NCBI RefSeq assembly: GCF_002901865.1
Contig: NZ_PPQF01000080.1
Coordinates: forward strand, 1 to 64,000
Reading direction: 5' to 3'
Source of the DNA: Staphylococcus agnetis
Lineage (GTDB): Bacteria > Bacillota > Bacilli > Staphylococcales > Staphylococcaceae
Length of the DNA: 64,000 nt
The first letter of the stretch is position 1, and every line of letters starts with the position of its first letter. Position numbers and translations under genes: made by a program. Shown here piece by piece: positions 55,269-63,587 of the stretch. The notes beneath the pieces are model-generated. The model did not search any database. It saw only the letters and a program-made list of their open reading frames with translations, and was not told the DNA's origin.

Positions 55269-56195
55269 ATGATTTTCGTTTTAATGTTACTTACACTTTT
55301 AGCTGGTACAGTGATTCCTATTCAAACATCCATTAACACACGTTTACGTCAATATACGCAATCTGCATTTTACGCATCTACAGTGTCTTTTTTTACAGGA
55401 ACGTGTGTTTTAGCGATCATCATTATACTATCGCAACCCCAATATTTTTCGCTCAATATATTCAATTCCTATACGCTTGATTATCGATGGATTATTGGAG
55501 GATTAATGGGGGTCATCTTTTTAACAGGTAACCTTCTTTTACTCCCGCGTATTGGTGCGTCTTTGACCGTGATCACAACACTTTCGGGTCAAATGATGAT
55601 GGGAGTGATTATTGATACGTTCGGCTTGTTTCAGATGCCAGTGCAAACCATAACGGTTCTCAAAATCGTTGGCTTTTTCATTCTTATACTTGGCATCCTA
55701 TTGATGAACTATCAACCTAAATCAGCGGTAGACACTCGTCAAAAAAACGTCATTTGGATGCTTATTGGCATCATGTTTGGATTTGCGCCCCCCATTCAAA
55801 CAGCTGTTAACAGCAGCCTAGGTCAGCTCACGCACTCATCTTTATTTGCAGCTTTTGTTTCATTTTTAGTAGGTACATTCACACTTATGCTATTAACCCT
55901 TATCGTGCATCGCCGTTTCAAAATCATCACGCACCACGATACTTACGGACCCTTACGCATATGGCATTTTATTGGTGGACCACTAGGTGTTTTATTTGTT
56001 ACAACGAATATCATCGTGGCGCCTCTATTAGGCATCACCATAACGTTAATCATCGTTATGTTAGGTCAAATTGTTATGGGGTTATGCATCGATCATTTTG
56101 GATGGATGGGAATGACCAAACGTTCCATTGATCGCCAACGTCTAGTTGGGCTTTTATGTATCATTACAGCTATTATCTTGATTCAGTTTCATTAA
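55269..56195 (+). CDS. YdcZ/DUF606-family DMT transporter (tandem duplicated)
   Basis: Membrane protein of 308 residues with about 10 segments in two repeats. The first repeat has LAGTVIPIQTSINTRLRQYT and GGLMGVIFLTGNLLLLPRIG; the second has FAPPIQTAVNSSLGQLTHSS and GGPLGVLFVTTNIIVAPLLG. This internal duplication is typical of fused DUF606 proteins. AAAGGAG is 7 bases before ATG 55269; the frame is open 10 codons further without a site. Substrate unknown. Confidence 0.85.
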   Translation: MIFVLMLLTLLAGTVIPIQTSINTRLRQYTQSAFYASTVSFFTGTCVLAIIIILSQPQYFSLNIFNSYTLDYRWIIGGLMGVIFLTGNLLLLPRIGASLTVITTLSGQMMMGVIIDTFGLFQMPVQTITVLKIVGFFILILGILLMNYQPKSAVDTRQKNVIWMLIGIMFGFAPPIQTAVNSSLGQLTHSSLFAAFVSFLVGTFTLMLLTLIVHRRFKIITHHDTYGPLRIWHFIGGPLGVLFVTTNIIVAPLLGITITLIIVMLGQIVMGLCIDHFGWMGMTKRSIDRQRLVGLLCIITAIILIQFH

Positions 56196-56231
56196 CGAAC
56201 TAACCCCTTTCAACCATCAGTTTCGCCTGTC

Positions 56232-56480
56232 GGGGCTGGGACATAGCAGACCTTTTAATAAAAAATAAGCTAACAAAATTCCTTTATACATGAACTTTGT
56301 TAGCTATTATTTATCTATATAAATCGATTTCGTCTTAGTGATGAACACTATGATGCATTGTGATTAATCCCTTAGCCGAGACTTCTGAGGCATTGAGCCG
56401 CAACCGAAAATCCATTTTGAGGTAAGGCGCCTAGAAAAGCGAGGCGTTAGGGACAATCATAGGTTTAATGATCTATGTCA
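56232..56480. repeat. Dispersed ~250-bp element, copy 2
   Basis: Same order of blocks as 30037-30288: GGGCTGGGACAT, family B hairpin (56271-56305), CCCTTAGCCGAGACTTCTGA, CGAAAATCCATTTTGAGGTA and the GCGCCT/AGGCGT hairpin, ending ATGTCA. Base changes in stems are often compensated between the copies. It fills most of the 527-base gap between genes; 56481-56722 has no gene I can support. Confidence 0.8.
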
Positions 56481-56722
56481 CATTCCAAGACGAATTACTT
56501 TTTTCAAACCAGTAATTCTTATTCAAAAACTCAGAAAATTAGATATAATCTGTACAATTTGAAAAGTTTTATATCAAATGGAACACATTATCAAGATTTT
56601 TTTCATTTTTCTCGAATGTTGTTTTAATTATATTTAGAATTCTGTTTATAACCACCATACTTCTATTGCACAAAAACATTATTAGAGTATAATTTTCATC
56701 AACTACATTTCGAGGTGATAAA

Positions 56723-57619
56723 ATGAAAAAGTCCTTTATCCTCTTTATTTCATCAAGTTTAATTTTATTAATTTTAATTCTAAGCATTTCTGTTTATTTT
56801 ATTTACCAACTAAACAAACCAAATATTCAAACGATACGTGCCACGTTCACATACCCTCAATATTTGAAAGGCATTGTGCAATCTGACTATAACTATATAT
56901 TAAAATATAATGAGAATTTAGGTTTTGTTCAAGATATTCATGTGAAAGATAATGAAAAAGTAACTATAGATCAACCATTAATCACCTATCACAATCCCTC
57001 GAAAATACCTTTGATTCACGCTTTAAATCAATTATTATCCTCTCAATTAAACGCCAACCAAATCTTCGAAATCAATAAAGAAATTATACAACTGAAATCA
57101 GATTTGTATCATACAATACCATCACCTGCAGAAGGAATCGTGCGTTTGCATGAATTTGTTCCAGACAAAAATAAAGAAAAAATTTTAGAAATATCATCTA
57201 AAGAACAACATATTCTGGTTAAAGTTCCCGAACATTTATATACAAAATTTAAAAAAGCGCAACCCGTTACACTCCGTTCTACTTTAATGGATAAAACCGT
57301 TAAAGGCACTGTAGTATCAACACATTTCACCCCTACATATTCCCCTGAAATTTCTAGAAAAACGTACTATTTTATTAAAATTAAGACACCTAAAACCTAC
57401 CCTATTGGCACTCATTTTGAAGTCCAATTTTCAAAGCCACAAATGATATTACCGCGTGACATTTTACTGGATGAAAATTCCGTGTTGATTTATAAGAAAA
57501 GCAAATTGGTTAAACGAATAATAAGTTATGATAGAATAAATGAGCAACTTATAATTAAGAATGGAATATTTGCAGGGGAGAAAGTCGTACGATATCCACA
57601 TGAAATAAATGCGCACTAA
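56723..57619 (+). CDS. Membrane-fusion (HlyD/RND adaptor)-like protein
   Basis: 298 residues with one N-terminal membrane anchor (ILFISSSLILLILILSISVY). The remainder resembles efflux adaptor proteins: a short lipoyl-like half (YNENLGFVQDIHVKDNEKVT), a short helical segment, the second half (IPSPAEGIVRLHEFVPD), then a beta-barrel (VTLRSTLMDKTVKGTVVSTH). ATG 56723 follows GAGGTGA. No ABC or RND partner lies beside it, so its transport role is uncertain. Confidence 0.65.
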   Translation: MKKSFILFISSSLILLILILSISVYFIYQLNKPNIQTIRATFTYPQYLKGIVQSDYNYILKYNENLGFVQDIHVKDNEKVTIDQPLITYHNPSKIPLIHALNQLLSSQLNANQIFEINKEIIQLKSDLYHTIPSPAEGIVRLHEFVPDKNKEKILEISSKEQHILVKVPEHLYTKFKKAQPVTLRSTLMDKTVKGTVVSTHFTPTYSPEISRKTYYFIKIKTPKTYPIGTHFEVQFSKPQMILPRDILLDENSVLIYKKSKLVKRIISYDRINEQLIIKNGIFAGEKVVRYPHEINAH

Positions 57620-57712
57620 AATAGAGAAGCATGATCATGTTGCTTTAAGGTGACGGAATCCACTATTTTACAAAAAATTTGTTTCATATAGAGTGCGGTT
57701 AAGCCTTCTTAG

Positions 57713-57741
57713 TTTACAATCAAAAATAATTTGGTTATAAT
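57713..57741 (+). promoter_or_regulatory. Probable sarA promoter
   Basis: TTTACA (57713-57718), 17 bases, TATAAT (57736-57741), 171 bases before the sarA ATG. S. aureus sarA has several promoters over a long upstream region; this is the strongest one visible here. Confidence 0.6.
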
Positions 57742-57849
57742 TACAATCTAATTGCACTTAAATCAATTCACAAGCAATAATATCAATAACTTTTTAAAAG
57801 AAGGTATAGATATTTCATTTGTAATTAATAAGTAAAGGGTTTCATTAAT

Positions 57850-57869
57850 CTGTCTTCCAAGACAGTTTT
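57850..57869 (+). other. Small hairpin with U tract in the sarA leader
   Basis: CTGTCT-TCCA-AGACAG followed by TTTTG lies 48 bases before the sarA start. It resembles a weak terminator or a leader stem. Confidence 0.4.
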
Positions 57870-57912
57870 GAAAAATATATCCAAGGGCAATGAAAAATGG
57901 GAGGTTATGAAC

Positions 57913-58284
57913 ATGGCTGTTACTAGAGTAAAAGATTGTTTCGAATTATTATCAATGGTTACGTACGCAGACAGATTAAAAAGCGTAATCAAAAAAGAGT
58001 TCCAAATTAGTTTTGAGGAGTTTGCAGTATTAACTCACTTAAGCTACCGCATCGAAGACGAATATTACCTTAAAGATATTATTAACAACTTAAACTACAA
58101 ACAACCACAAGTTGTTAAAGCGGTAAAGAACTTATCTCAAGAAGGTTACTTCAACAAGCGTCGTAACGAACAGGATGAGCGAACTGTTCTAATTTTGGTA
58201 AACGATGAACAACGTAAAAAAATCGACGAATTGTTAAATCGTGTAAACGAAACAATCAAAAGCACCGACATTAAACCACAATAA
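57913..58284 (+). CDS. sarA: Global transcriptional regulator SarA
   Basis: Winged-helix DNA-binding protein of 123 residues controlling virulence and biofilm genes. [20 protein letters not shown] and [20 protein letters not shown] are nearly identical to S. aureus SarA; Cys9 and the wing residues [12 protein letters not shown] are conserved. ATG 57913 follows GGGAGG; the frame is open 15 codons further, but that extension has no homology. It is monocistronic with a strong terminator. Confidence 0.97.
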   Translation: MAVTRVKDCFELLSMVTYADRLKSVIKKEFQISFEEFAVLTHLSYRIEDEYYLKDIINNLNYKQPQVVKAVKNLSQEGYFNKRRNEQDERTVLILVNDEQRKKIDELLNRVNETIKSTDIKPQ

Positions 58285-58290
58285 TAAAAA

Positions 58291-58330
58291 AGTACCACTT
58301 CACCTAACCGATGTGAAGTGGTACTTTTTT
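58291..58330 (+). terminator. sarA terminator
   Basis: AGTACCACTTCAC (58291-58303) and GTGAAGTGGTACT (58313-58325) form a 13-bp stem followed by TTTTT. Confidence 0.9.
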
Positions 58331-58444
58331 ATATTGAACTGAACCTTATAGTTATCGAAATCGATCATTTTATAAACTAACATTCGATTGAGTAATGTTT
58401 GTAAACGTTCTAAATTATGAGTTTAATTTAATGCGACGCGCCCA

Positions 58445-59161
58445 TTAAACTTGTTTTTTTGACGAAAGTTCAATCGTGTAAAAAATAATAAGGACAAGAA
58501 TCATCACCCATATTGCGATAGAGATGAGTTGTGCTGCTTGAGGATCTCGTATGATGATATCTACCGTTTTTTGCACGAGTAATAAACCCACACCCGTATA
58601 TTCTAAACGTTTACGATATAATCCCCATAGAGTAAAAAACATGCCAAAAACTGCGATAACAAGATGCGTATATTGTGTGACAATATGGATGCCTAATGTA
58701 ATATCAAATGTATTCATTCCGATAAGCAACATAGCGACAACTGCTAATATTAATCCTATATAACTTTCAAGGCGATTTTGATAAAGATAACTTTTACGCA
58801 TAATGCGTGAATAAATCGTTACAGAAATCGGCAATAAAACTAAGATATATAAAATAGATAAACCTGTAGCCGCACCAAATGGTACCAGTTGCTTATCGTA
58901 AAGATAAGAAATCAAGATAAAGTTTATAATAAAAAAGACTACTGGATTAAACTGTAATGTGAACAAATTTTTTTGAATCGTTAATATAATTTCAGCAGTC
59001 GATTTTTGACGATACTCTATATAATCTACACCTTGTTTTTCAGATTTCTGTATATCTTTTCTCAAATTTTCTTTAACATCATCTATTAACGTCGTGGTTA
59101 TCCCTTTATGCGTGAGATAATCTTCCACGTTATCTATTAAAGTGCGATCATTCGGTCTCAT
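58445..59161 (-). CDS. Five-segment membrane protein of unknown function
   Basis: 238 residues. Residues about 1-70 are soluble and charged (DNVEDYLTHKGITTTLIDDV, KENLRKDIQKSEKQGVDYIE), then five membrane segments (FFIINFILISYLY; ILYILVLLPISVTIY; YIGLILAVVAMLLIG; LVIAVFGMFFTLWGLY; IAIWVMILVLIIFYTIEL). TGGAGG is 8 bases from ATG 59161, so it is preferred to one 18 bases upstream. An unusual hairpin lies in its leader. I do not recognise the family with confidence. Confidence 0.6.
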   Translation of the reverse strand: MRPNDRTLIDNVEDYLTHKGITTTLIDDVKENLRKDIQKSEKQGVDYIEYRQKSTAEIILTIQKNLFTLQFNPVVFFIINFILISYLYDKQLVPFGAATGLSILYILVLLPISVTIYSRIMRKSYLYQNRLESYIGLILAVVAMLLIGMNTFDITLGIHIVTQYTHLVIAVFGMFFTLWGLYRKRLEYTGVGLLLVQKTVDIIIRDPQAAQLISIAIWVMILVLIIFYTIELSSKKQV

Positions 59162-59178
59162 AAGTGCCTCCAACATCA

Positions 59179-59228
59179 ATACTTATGTTCGGTGGAAGGA
59201 CAGTGCCCGTACCCGAAACCATAAGTAT
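59179..59228 (-). promoter_or_regulatory. Structured leader hairpin of the membrane-protein gene
   Basis: ATACTTATG (59179-59187) and CATAAGTAT (59220-59228) form a 9-bp stem, continued by TTCGG/CCGAA inside. The apical GGACAGTG (59198-59205) is complementary to CACTGTCC at 59302-59309, so a longer-range helix is possible. No known riboswitch class is recognised. Confidence 0.45.
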
Positions 59229-59338
59229 AAAGTGTCGTTATACATAAATCAAAGGAAGTGAGACTAAGAAATCTAAAGATGCTCTCTAACGATTTCAGCC
59301 CCACTGTCCCCAGTCATGATAATCAAACATCAATGTGT

Positions 59339-59845
59339 TTATCCTTCAAGATCAATTCTGTACAATTTGATGACTTTGTCTTTAGGTGATGTAGATGCAA
59401 ATTGATATGAACGTTTCCCATCAATAATAAAGCCACTGTTACCTGTTACTTTATTATAATGTTCACGTGTCACAGCCTTATCACTTACATTCTTTTTAAC
59501 CTCTTTGTAAGTTGGGCCATTTGCTTTGTTATAACTCATTGAGATACGTGTCACTTTCGCATTTGCGCTACTAGAATTCGCTGTGACAATCATTGTTCCC
59601 TTAGATGTATGGTACTCATAAAATTGTTCAGAACCAAATCCTGCTTGTGTATGAATACCTTCACCTTTGACACGAATCACGTCTGCCATATTTTGACCGA
59701 TTTTAACACCTTCAACTGTTTGATCACCTTTTTGTAAAGCTTTTACAGATTGAATGGTATTGCCTTCCATCGCAGAGGCAGATCCTGTTGCTACTCCTGA
59801 CAATGTTAAACCAGTAATAAGTACAGCGATGACGAGTTTTTTCAT
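59339..59845 (-). CDS. Secreted protein of unknown function
   Basis: 168 residues with a clear signal peptide (KKLVIAVLITGLTLSGVATG) and predicted cleavage after SASA. The mature part (GVKIGQNMADVIRVKGEGIH, EYHTSKGTMIVTANSS) is small and probably beta-rich. ATG 59845 lies 10 bases after AAGGAG; an upstream start would mask the signal peptide. A similar secreted protein lies near sarA in S. aureus as I recall. Function unknown. Confidence 0.75.
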   Translation of the reverse strand: MKKLVIAVLITGLTLSGVATGSASAMEGNTIQSVKALQKGDQTVEGVKIGQNMADVIRVKGEGIHTQAGFGSEQFYEYHTSKGTMIVTANSSSANAKVTRISMSYNKANGPTYKEVKKNVSDKAVTREHYNKVTGNSGFIIDGKRSYQFASTSPKDKVIKLYRIDLEG

Positions 59846-59936
59846 AAAGCACACGCTCCTTTTCGTTCTTTCGATTCTGTGCTCACTACTAGTATACACG
59901 AAATGTCATTATAATAACAGTTATATTACAAAAAGA

Positions 59937-60737
59937 TTACAAAACATTATCTTTCACATTATTATTTGTAAATGTTTTTAGTGTTTTTAAAAATCGTTCT
60001 TTTTCTTCAACAAAAGGATACACGCCTGATTTTTTAAATAGATGAAATTCAGAATTTGGAATTAAGTCTGCGACGTCTTTTGATTCAATTGGTGTAACAC
60101 GCTCATTGGCATTACCTGCAATGACGAGCGTTGGCTTCTTGACTTGCATCGTCAATTGTTTAATGTCCACACTTTGAAATGCTTGATCGACTGCACGTTG
60201 TTCATAATCCGTGAGTAGTTCCGCTGAATTATCTACCCCTTTTAAAAATTTGCGCACTTTATTTTTAGCGTAATACAAATGTTTTTCAAAAAACTGCTCT
60301 TGGTCTGCCTTATCCCACGTTCTGATTTTTTCGGCATATTTTAAAAATAAGCGTTCTTTAGGCAATAAATCGTTACTAACGGTTGGATTAATGAGCACAA
60401 GTTCTGTGACCTTATTTGGATAGCGTACTGCTAAATCCATGGCAACAATACTTCCTAATTCATTTGCTACAATCATACTTGATTTTAAATATAAAAATTC
60501 CATCAGCTCATTAATATCTTGCGCAAAAGCTTGAAATGCAATGCTTAAAGGTTTGTCAGAATAACCGTGCCCCCTTAAATCAATAAGAATCACTTGATAA
60601 TGACGTGATAATCGTTTAGAAATGTCTTCAAACACGGTATGATTCATATGAATTGTGTGAATCATAATAATCGGTTCTCCATGACCCATTGAACGATAGT
60701 ATAAAGCTGTACCATCTGATGTACGAAATAATTTCAT
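59937..60737 (-). CDS. Alpha/beta hydrolase-fold protein lacking its catalytic triad
   Basis: 266 residues with the normal fold (PIIMIHTIHMNHTVFEDIS; VILIDLRGHGYSDKP). At the nucleophile elbow, VANELGSIVA replaces the usual G-x-S-x-G serine with Glu. The C-terminal KSGVYPFVEE has Val where the catalytic His should be. It shares one base with the upstream HAD gene (60737), so the two are coupled. A non-catalytic or altered-chemistry role is likely. Confidence 0.75.
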   Translation of the reverse strand: MKLFRTSDGTALYYRSMGHGEPIIMIHTIHMNHTVFEDISKRLSRHYQVILIDLRGHGYSDKPLSIAFQAFAQDINELMEFLYLKSSMIVANELGSIVAMDLAVRYPNKVTELVLINPTVSNDLLPKERLFLKYAEKIRTWDKADQEQFFEKHLYYAKNKVRKFLKGVDNSAELLTDYEQRAVDQAFQSVDIKQLTMQVKKPTLVIAGNANERVTPIESKDVADLIPNSEFHLFKKSGVYPFVEEKERFLKTLKTFTNNNVKDNVL

Positions 60738-61441
60738 TATTTTTCATCCCCTCTCGGTATATTCAAAATATCTAATATTTCTTCTAATGTAGAGATTTCA
60801 TAATCCATTTCTGAAGCTAATGGCTCAAGGTCTGATTCTCCTTGTTTATGACGATACCATACACTCACCATTCCCATAGCTCTAGCGGGCGCCACATCAT
60901 TTAAAGCATCATCACCGACATACACAACCTCTGAAGGGTCTACATTCAACTTTTCGATGATATCTTCATAAATGCGCGGATGAGGTTTTCTAAAACCTAC
61001 CGCTTCAGATGTCGACAGATGATTGACGTAATCTTCAATCCCTAACGCATAGACACGATAATGTTTAATACTTGATTTCCCATTAGCAATTATACCGATT
61101 TTATAGCCAGCTTTTTTCAACTTTTGTAGTGTATATGTGGTGTCATAAAATGGAAATACATAGCGATAAAAATGCATTTCAAAGTCATGAAACAAATCTT
61201 TCCAACTAAGTCTATCTACATTAAATTGTTTAATGATTTCTTTATACACGTCTGGTTTATCATGATCTTCATCATCATCTAGCTCAATAAATTTATTACG
61301 ATAATCAGAAGCTTGAACACGCACTAAGTAGTCGTGAAACCGTTCATACTGTTCCTCTATAAATTTATCTCTAGATTTTTTTCGATCAAGCAACGTTCCT
61401 TCTAAATCAAAAATAATTGCTTTAATATGTTTTAATTCCAT
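60737..61441 (-). CDS. HAD-superfamily hydrolase
   Basis: 234 residues, cytoplasmic phosphatase-like. Motif I is IFDLEGTLLDR (the second acidic residue is Glu instead of Asp), motif II IIANGKSS, motif III lysine in FRKPHPRIYE, motif IV YVGDDALNDV. The cap is helical (about residues 20-100). It is first of a two-gene unit with the hydrolase-fold gene. The substrate is unknown, and the Glu for Asp may change activity. Confidence 0.8.
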   Translation of the reverse strand: MELKHIKAIIFDLEGTLLDRKKSRDKFIEEQYERFHDYLVRVQASDYRNKFIELDDDEDHDKPDVYKEIIKQFNVDRLSWKDLFHDFEMHFYRYVFPFYDTTYTLQKLKKAGYKIGIIANGKSSIKHYRVYALGIEDYVNHLSTSEAVGFRKPHPRIYEDIIEKLNVDPSEVVYVGDDALNDVAPARAMGMVSVWYRHKQGESDLEPLASEMDYEISTLEEILDILNIPRGDEK

Positions 61442-61603
61442 TATGACGACCTCATTACTTTTAAAAATTAATCCTAGCTACGAAATTTATTAATGTAATA
61501 GTAGCATACCTTCATTTTTTCTAAAATTAAAGTACGTACACATTGTGTATACCTATCAACTACGGTATTAAATGCTGATTGAAGTGGCATATTTTTGCGT
61601 GTC

Positions 61604-62593
61604 CTATATATTGGTGCTATGTTGATGCCGGTTTTTTTGTTCTATAACCAATATATAAAACATTAAAGGAATCCCGATTAACGCTAAAACGATACTTGCC
61701 GGCAGTTGCGTAGGACTTAATAACTGACTTCCTAATACATCTGCAAACACCATCACAGTACCACCTATAATCAGATTCAAAACCATTTTAACCCCTAAAT
61801 GACCTCGACTCGTACGCTGAACAAATTGCGGTATCACGATGCCTATGAACCCAATGACCCCGACGTAACCAATAATGACTGCAGAAAGTAATGTTGCAAT
61901 AAATAATGTGATGAAACTGAGTTGTTGCGTTTTAAGTCCTAGACTTTGACTAGACAAGTCATTAAGTTGTAGCAACTTTAATTGAGGTAATAACGCTGAA
62001 ATGATGCTTATGACACATAAAAGTACGCTACCTATGATGATAACTTCTCTCATTTCCGCTGCTGAAAATCCACCGAACATATAATTTAATATATTTTGTA
62101 ATTTTTGTGGGTTCATTTGAACTAAGAGATACAAAATGGCATTCATTAACGCGCCTACCATAATTCCTGATAAAATTAACATTTTAGTTGGGTATCCCCA
62201 CGATACAACATGCGCTATTAGAACTACAACGAAGAGCGAAACCACTCCAAATAATATGGAAATAGGTGCAATCCATAAAAAAGATAACCCCAAAAACACA
62301 GTGAGTGCAGCCCCTAGTGTCGCCCCACTTGCTAAACCGAGTGTAAAACTATCAGCAAGGGGATTGTTTAAAATAAGCTGAAACAAAAAACCTGCTAATG
62401 TTAACCCCATCCCTGATAAAAGTGCGAGTAAAATCCGAGGCAAACGTACCTCAAAAATGATTGTTGACGCATAAGGGCTTGACCAATCCATAAAACTACA
62501 CAAGCTGTAAATGGTGATACCGATTAAAAGAAAGCCCCATAAACTTAAAGTTATGAGGTCTTTCATCATATTATTTTTCATATATCGCATCAC
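61604..62593 (-). CDS. FecCD-type iron/cobalamin ABC permease
   Basis: Membrane protein of 329 residues with about 9-10 segments. RLPRILLALLSGMGLTLAGF and the C-terminal GYVGVIGFIGIVIPQFVQRT and GSQLLSPTQLPASIVLALIG are FecCD signatures. It overlaps the binding-protein gene by 23 bases. No ATPase gene follows, so it must use one encoded elsewhere. Confidence 0.88.
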   Translation of the reverse strand: MMRYMKNNMMKDLITLSLWGFLLIGITIYSLCSFMDWSSPYASTIIFEVRLPRILLALLSGMGLTLAGFLFQLILNNPLADSFTLGLASGATLGAALTVFLGLSFLWIAPISILFGVVSLFVVVLIAHVVSWGYPTKMLILSGIMVGALMNAILYLLVQMNPQKLQNILNYMFGGFSAAEMREVIIIGSVLLCVISIISALLPQLKLLQLNDLSSQSLGLKTQQLSFITLFIATLLSAVIIGYVGVIGFIGIVIPQFVQRTSRGHLGVKMVLNLIIGGTVMVFADVLGSQLLSPTQLPASIVLALIGIPLMFYILVIEQKNRHQHSTNI

Positions 62594-63452
62594 TCAGTTG
62601 CTTCATTGCCTCATCAATGCGTGGACCTGGTCGAGATAACACATCATCGTTTAATGCAATAATTCGGTTATTTTTTACAGCGTTAACCTTATTAAAGCCG
62701 CCACGTTGTGCCACGAGTTGTTGATACTCTTTAGTGGATACTCCTGATGTCGTAATCATCACATCTGGATTTTTTTGGATGATTTGTTCTTTACTCACTG
62801 TAGGCCACGCTTGTTGATCGTGAAAAACATTTTTAGCATGCAATTGTGTTAACATGTCATCCATAAATGTCTTTTGACCTACAGAATAAATTTCAGGCTC
62901 TGAAGCAATTTCAATAAATACATTTGGATTGGTTTTTTTCTTTTTCGTTTGTTTTGTAATTTTGTCAATATTTGCTTGCGTTTCTTTAATTAATGCTTGA
63001 GCTTCTCGCTCTTTATGCGTCACTTTTCCTATTTGTGCAAAGCTCTCATACATATCTTTAATAGAGTGTGCATCTTTAACATAAACCACATTGATGCCAC
63101 TATGCTCAAGACTTTTTAACACCTTCCCTTGAGATGCTTTTTGTGATTCATGTGCGAGAATAAGATCGGGTTGTGCTTTTATCAGTGATTCTTTATTTAA
63201 TTTCATCGCATCAAATTGCGTTTTTTCACGTACGTCTTTAGGATAATCATCAACGGTTGATACGCCTACCACATGTTTACCTAACCCTAATTCATATAAA
63301 ATTTCAGTATTACTCGGCATGAGTGAAATAATACGGTTAGGCACTTTATCTGAAGTTTTACCAGATTGTTGCGATTGATTTTGGTTAAAACTACATCCTG
63401 ATAACATGATGATTACCGTCAAAACAAAAACAATGACACGCTTTAAATTCAT
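62571..63452 (-). CDS. Iron/cobalamin-type ABC substrate-binding lipoprotein
   Basis: 293 residues of the FecB/BtuF class III binding proteins. A signal peptide with lipobox MLSGCS is followed by RIISLMPSNTEILYELGLGK, GVSTVDDYP and SRPGPRIDEAMKQL. GAGGAG precedes ATG 63452; an upstream start at 63479 lacks a site. It is co-transcribed with the permease. The ligand could be a siderophore, haem or cobalamin; the BtuF-like short form slightly favours cobalamin. Confidence 0.85.
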   Translation of the reverse strand: MNLKRVIVFVLTVIIMLSGCSFNQNQSQQSGKTSDKVPNRIISLMPSNTEILYELGLGKHVVGVSTVDDYPKDVREKTQFDAMKLNKESLIKAQPDLILAHESQKASQGKVLKSLEHSGINVVYVKDAHSIKDMYESFAQIGKVTHKEREAQALIKETQANIDKITKQTKKKKTNPNVFIEIASEPEIYSVGQKTFMDDMLTQLHAKNVFHDQQAWPTVSKEQIIQKNPDVMITTSGVSTKEYQQLVAQRGGFNKVNAVKNNRIIALNDDVLSRPGPRIDEAMKQLSDAIYEK

Positions 63453-63531
63453 GTGCTCACTCCTCATCTGATTATTCACAAATTATAACAAATCCCGCGT
63501 AAGATACCACTATTATTTATAAAATGCCAAC

Positions 63532-63566
63532 AAAAAAATGATGCACGTTGTCGTACATCATTTTTT
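63532..63566. terminator. argS terminator
   Basis: AAATGATGCACG (63536-63547) and CGTACATCATTT (63552-63563) form a 12-bp stem with a 4-base loop and A/T tracts on both sides. Confidence 0.85.
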
Positions 63567-63587
63567 CTGTAGAATTTTAGATTAATC

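Noticed and set aside
56569-56787. A 72-codon minus-strand frame over the start of the adaptor-like gene
   Set aside because: It is opposite a better gene and its ribosome site, with no homology.
63460-63530. Possible Fur box before the iron-type binding protein
   Set aside because: The sequence TTATAATTTGTGAATAATC does not fit the 7-1-7 Fur consensus well enough.
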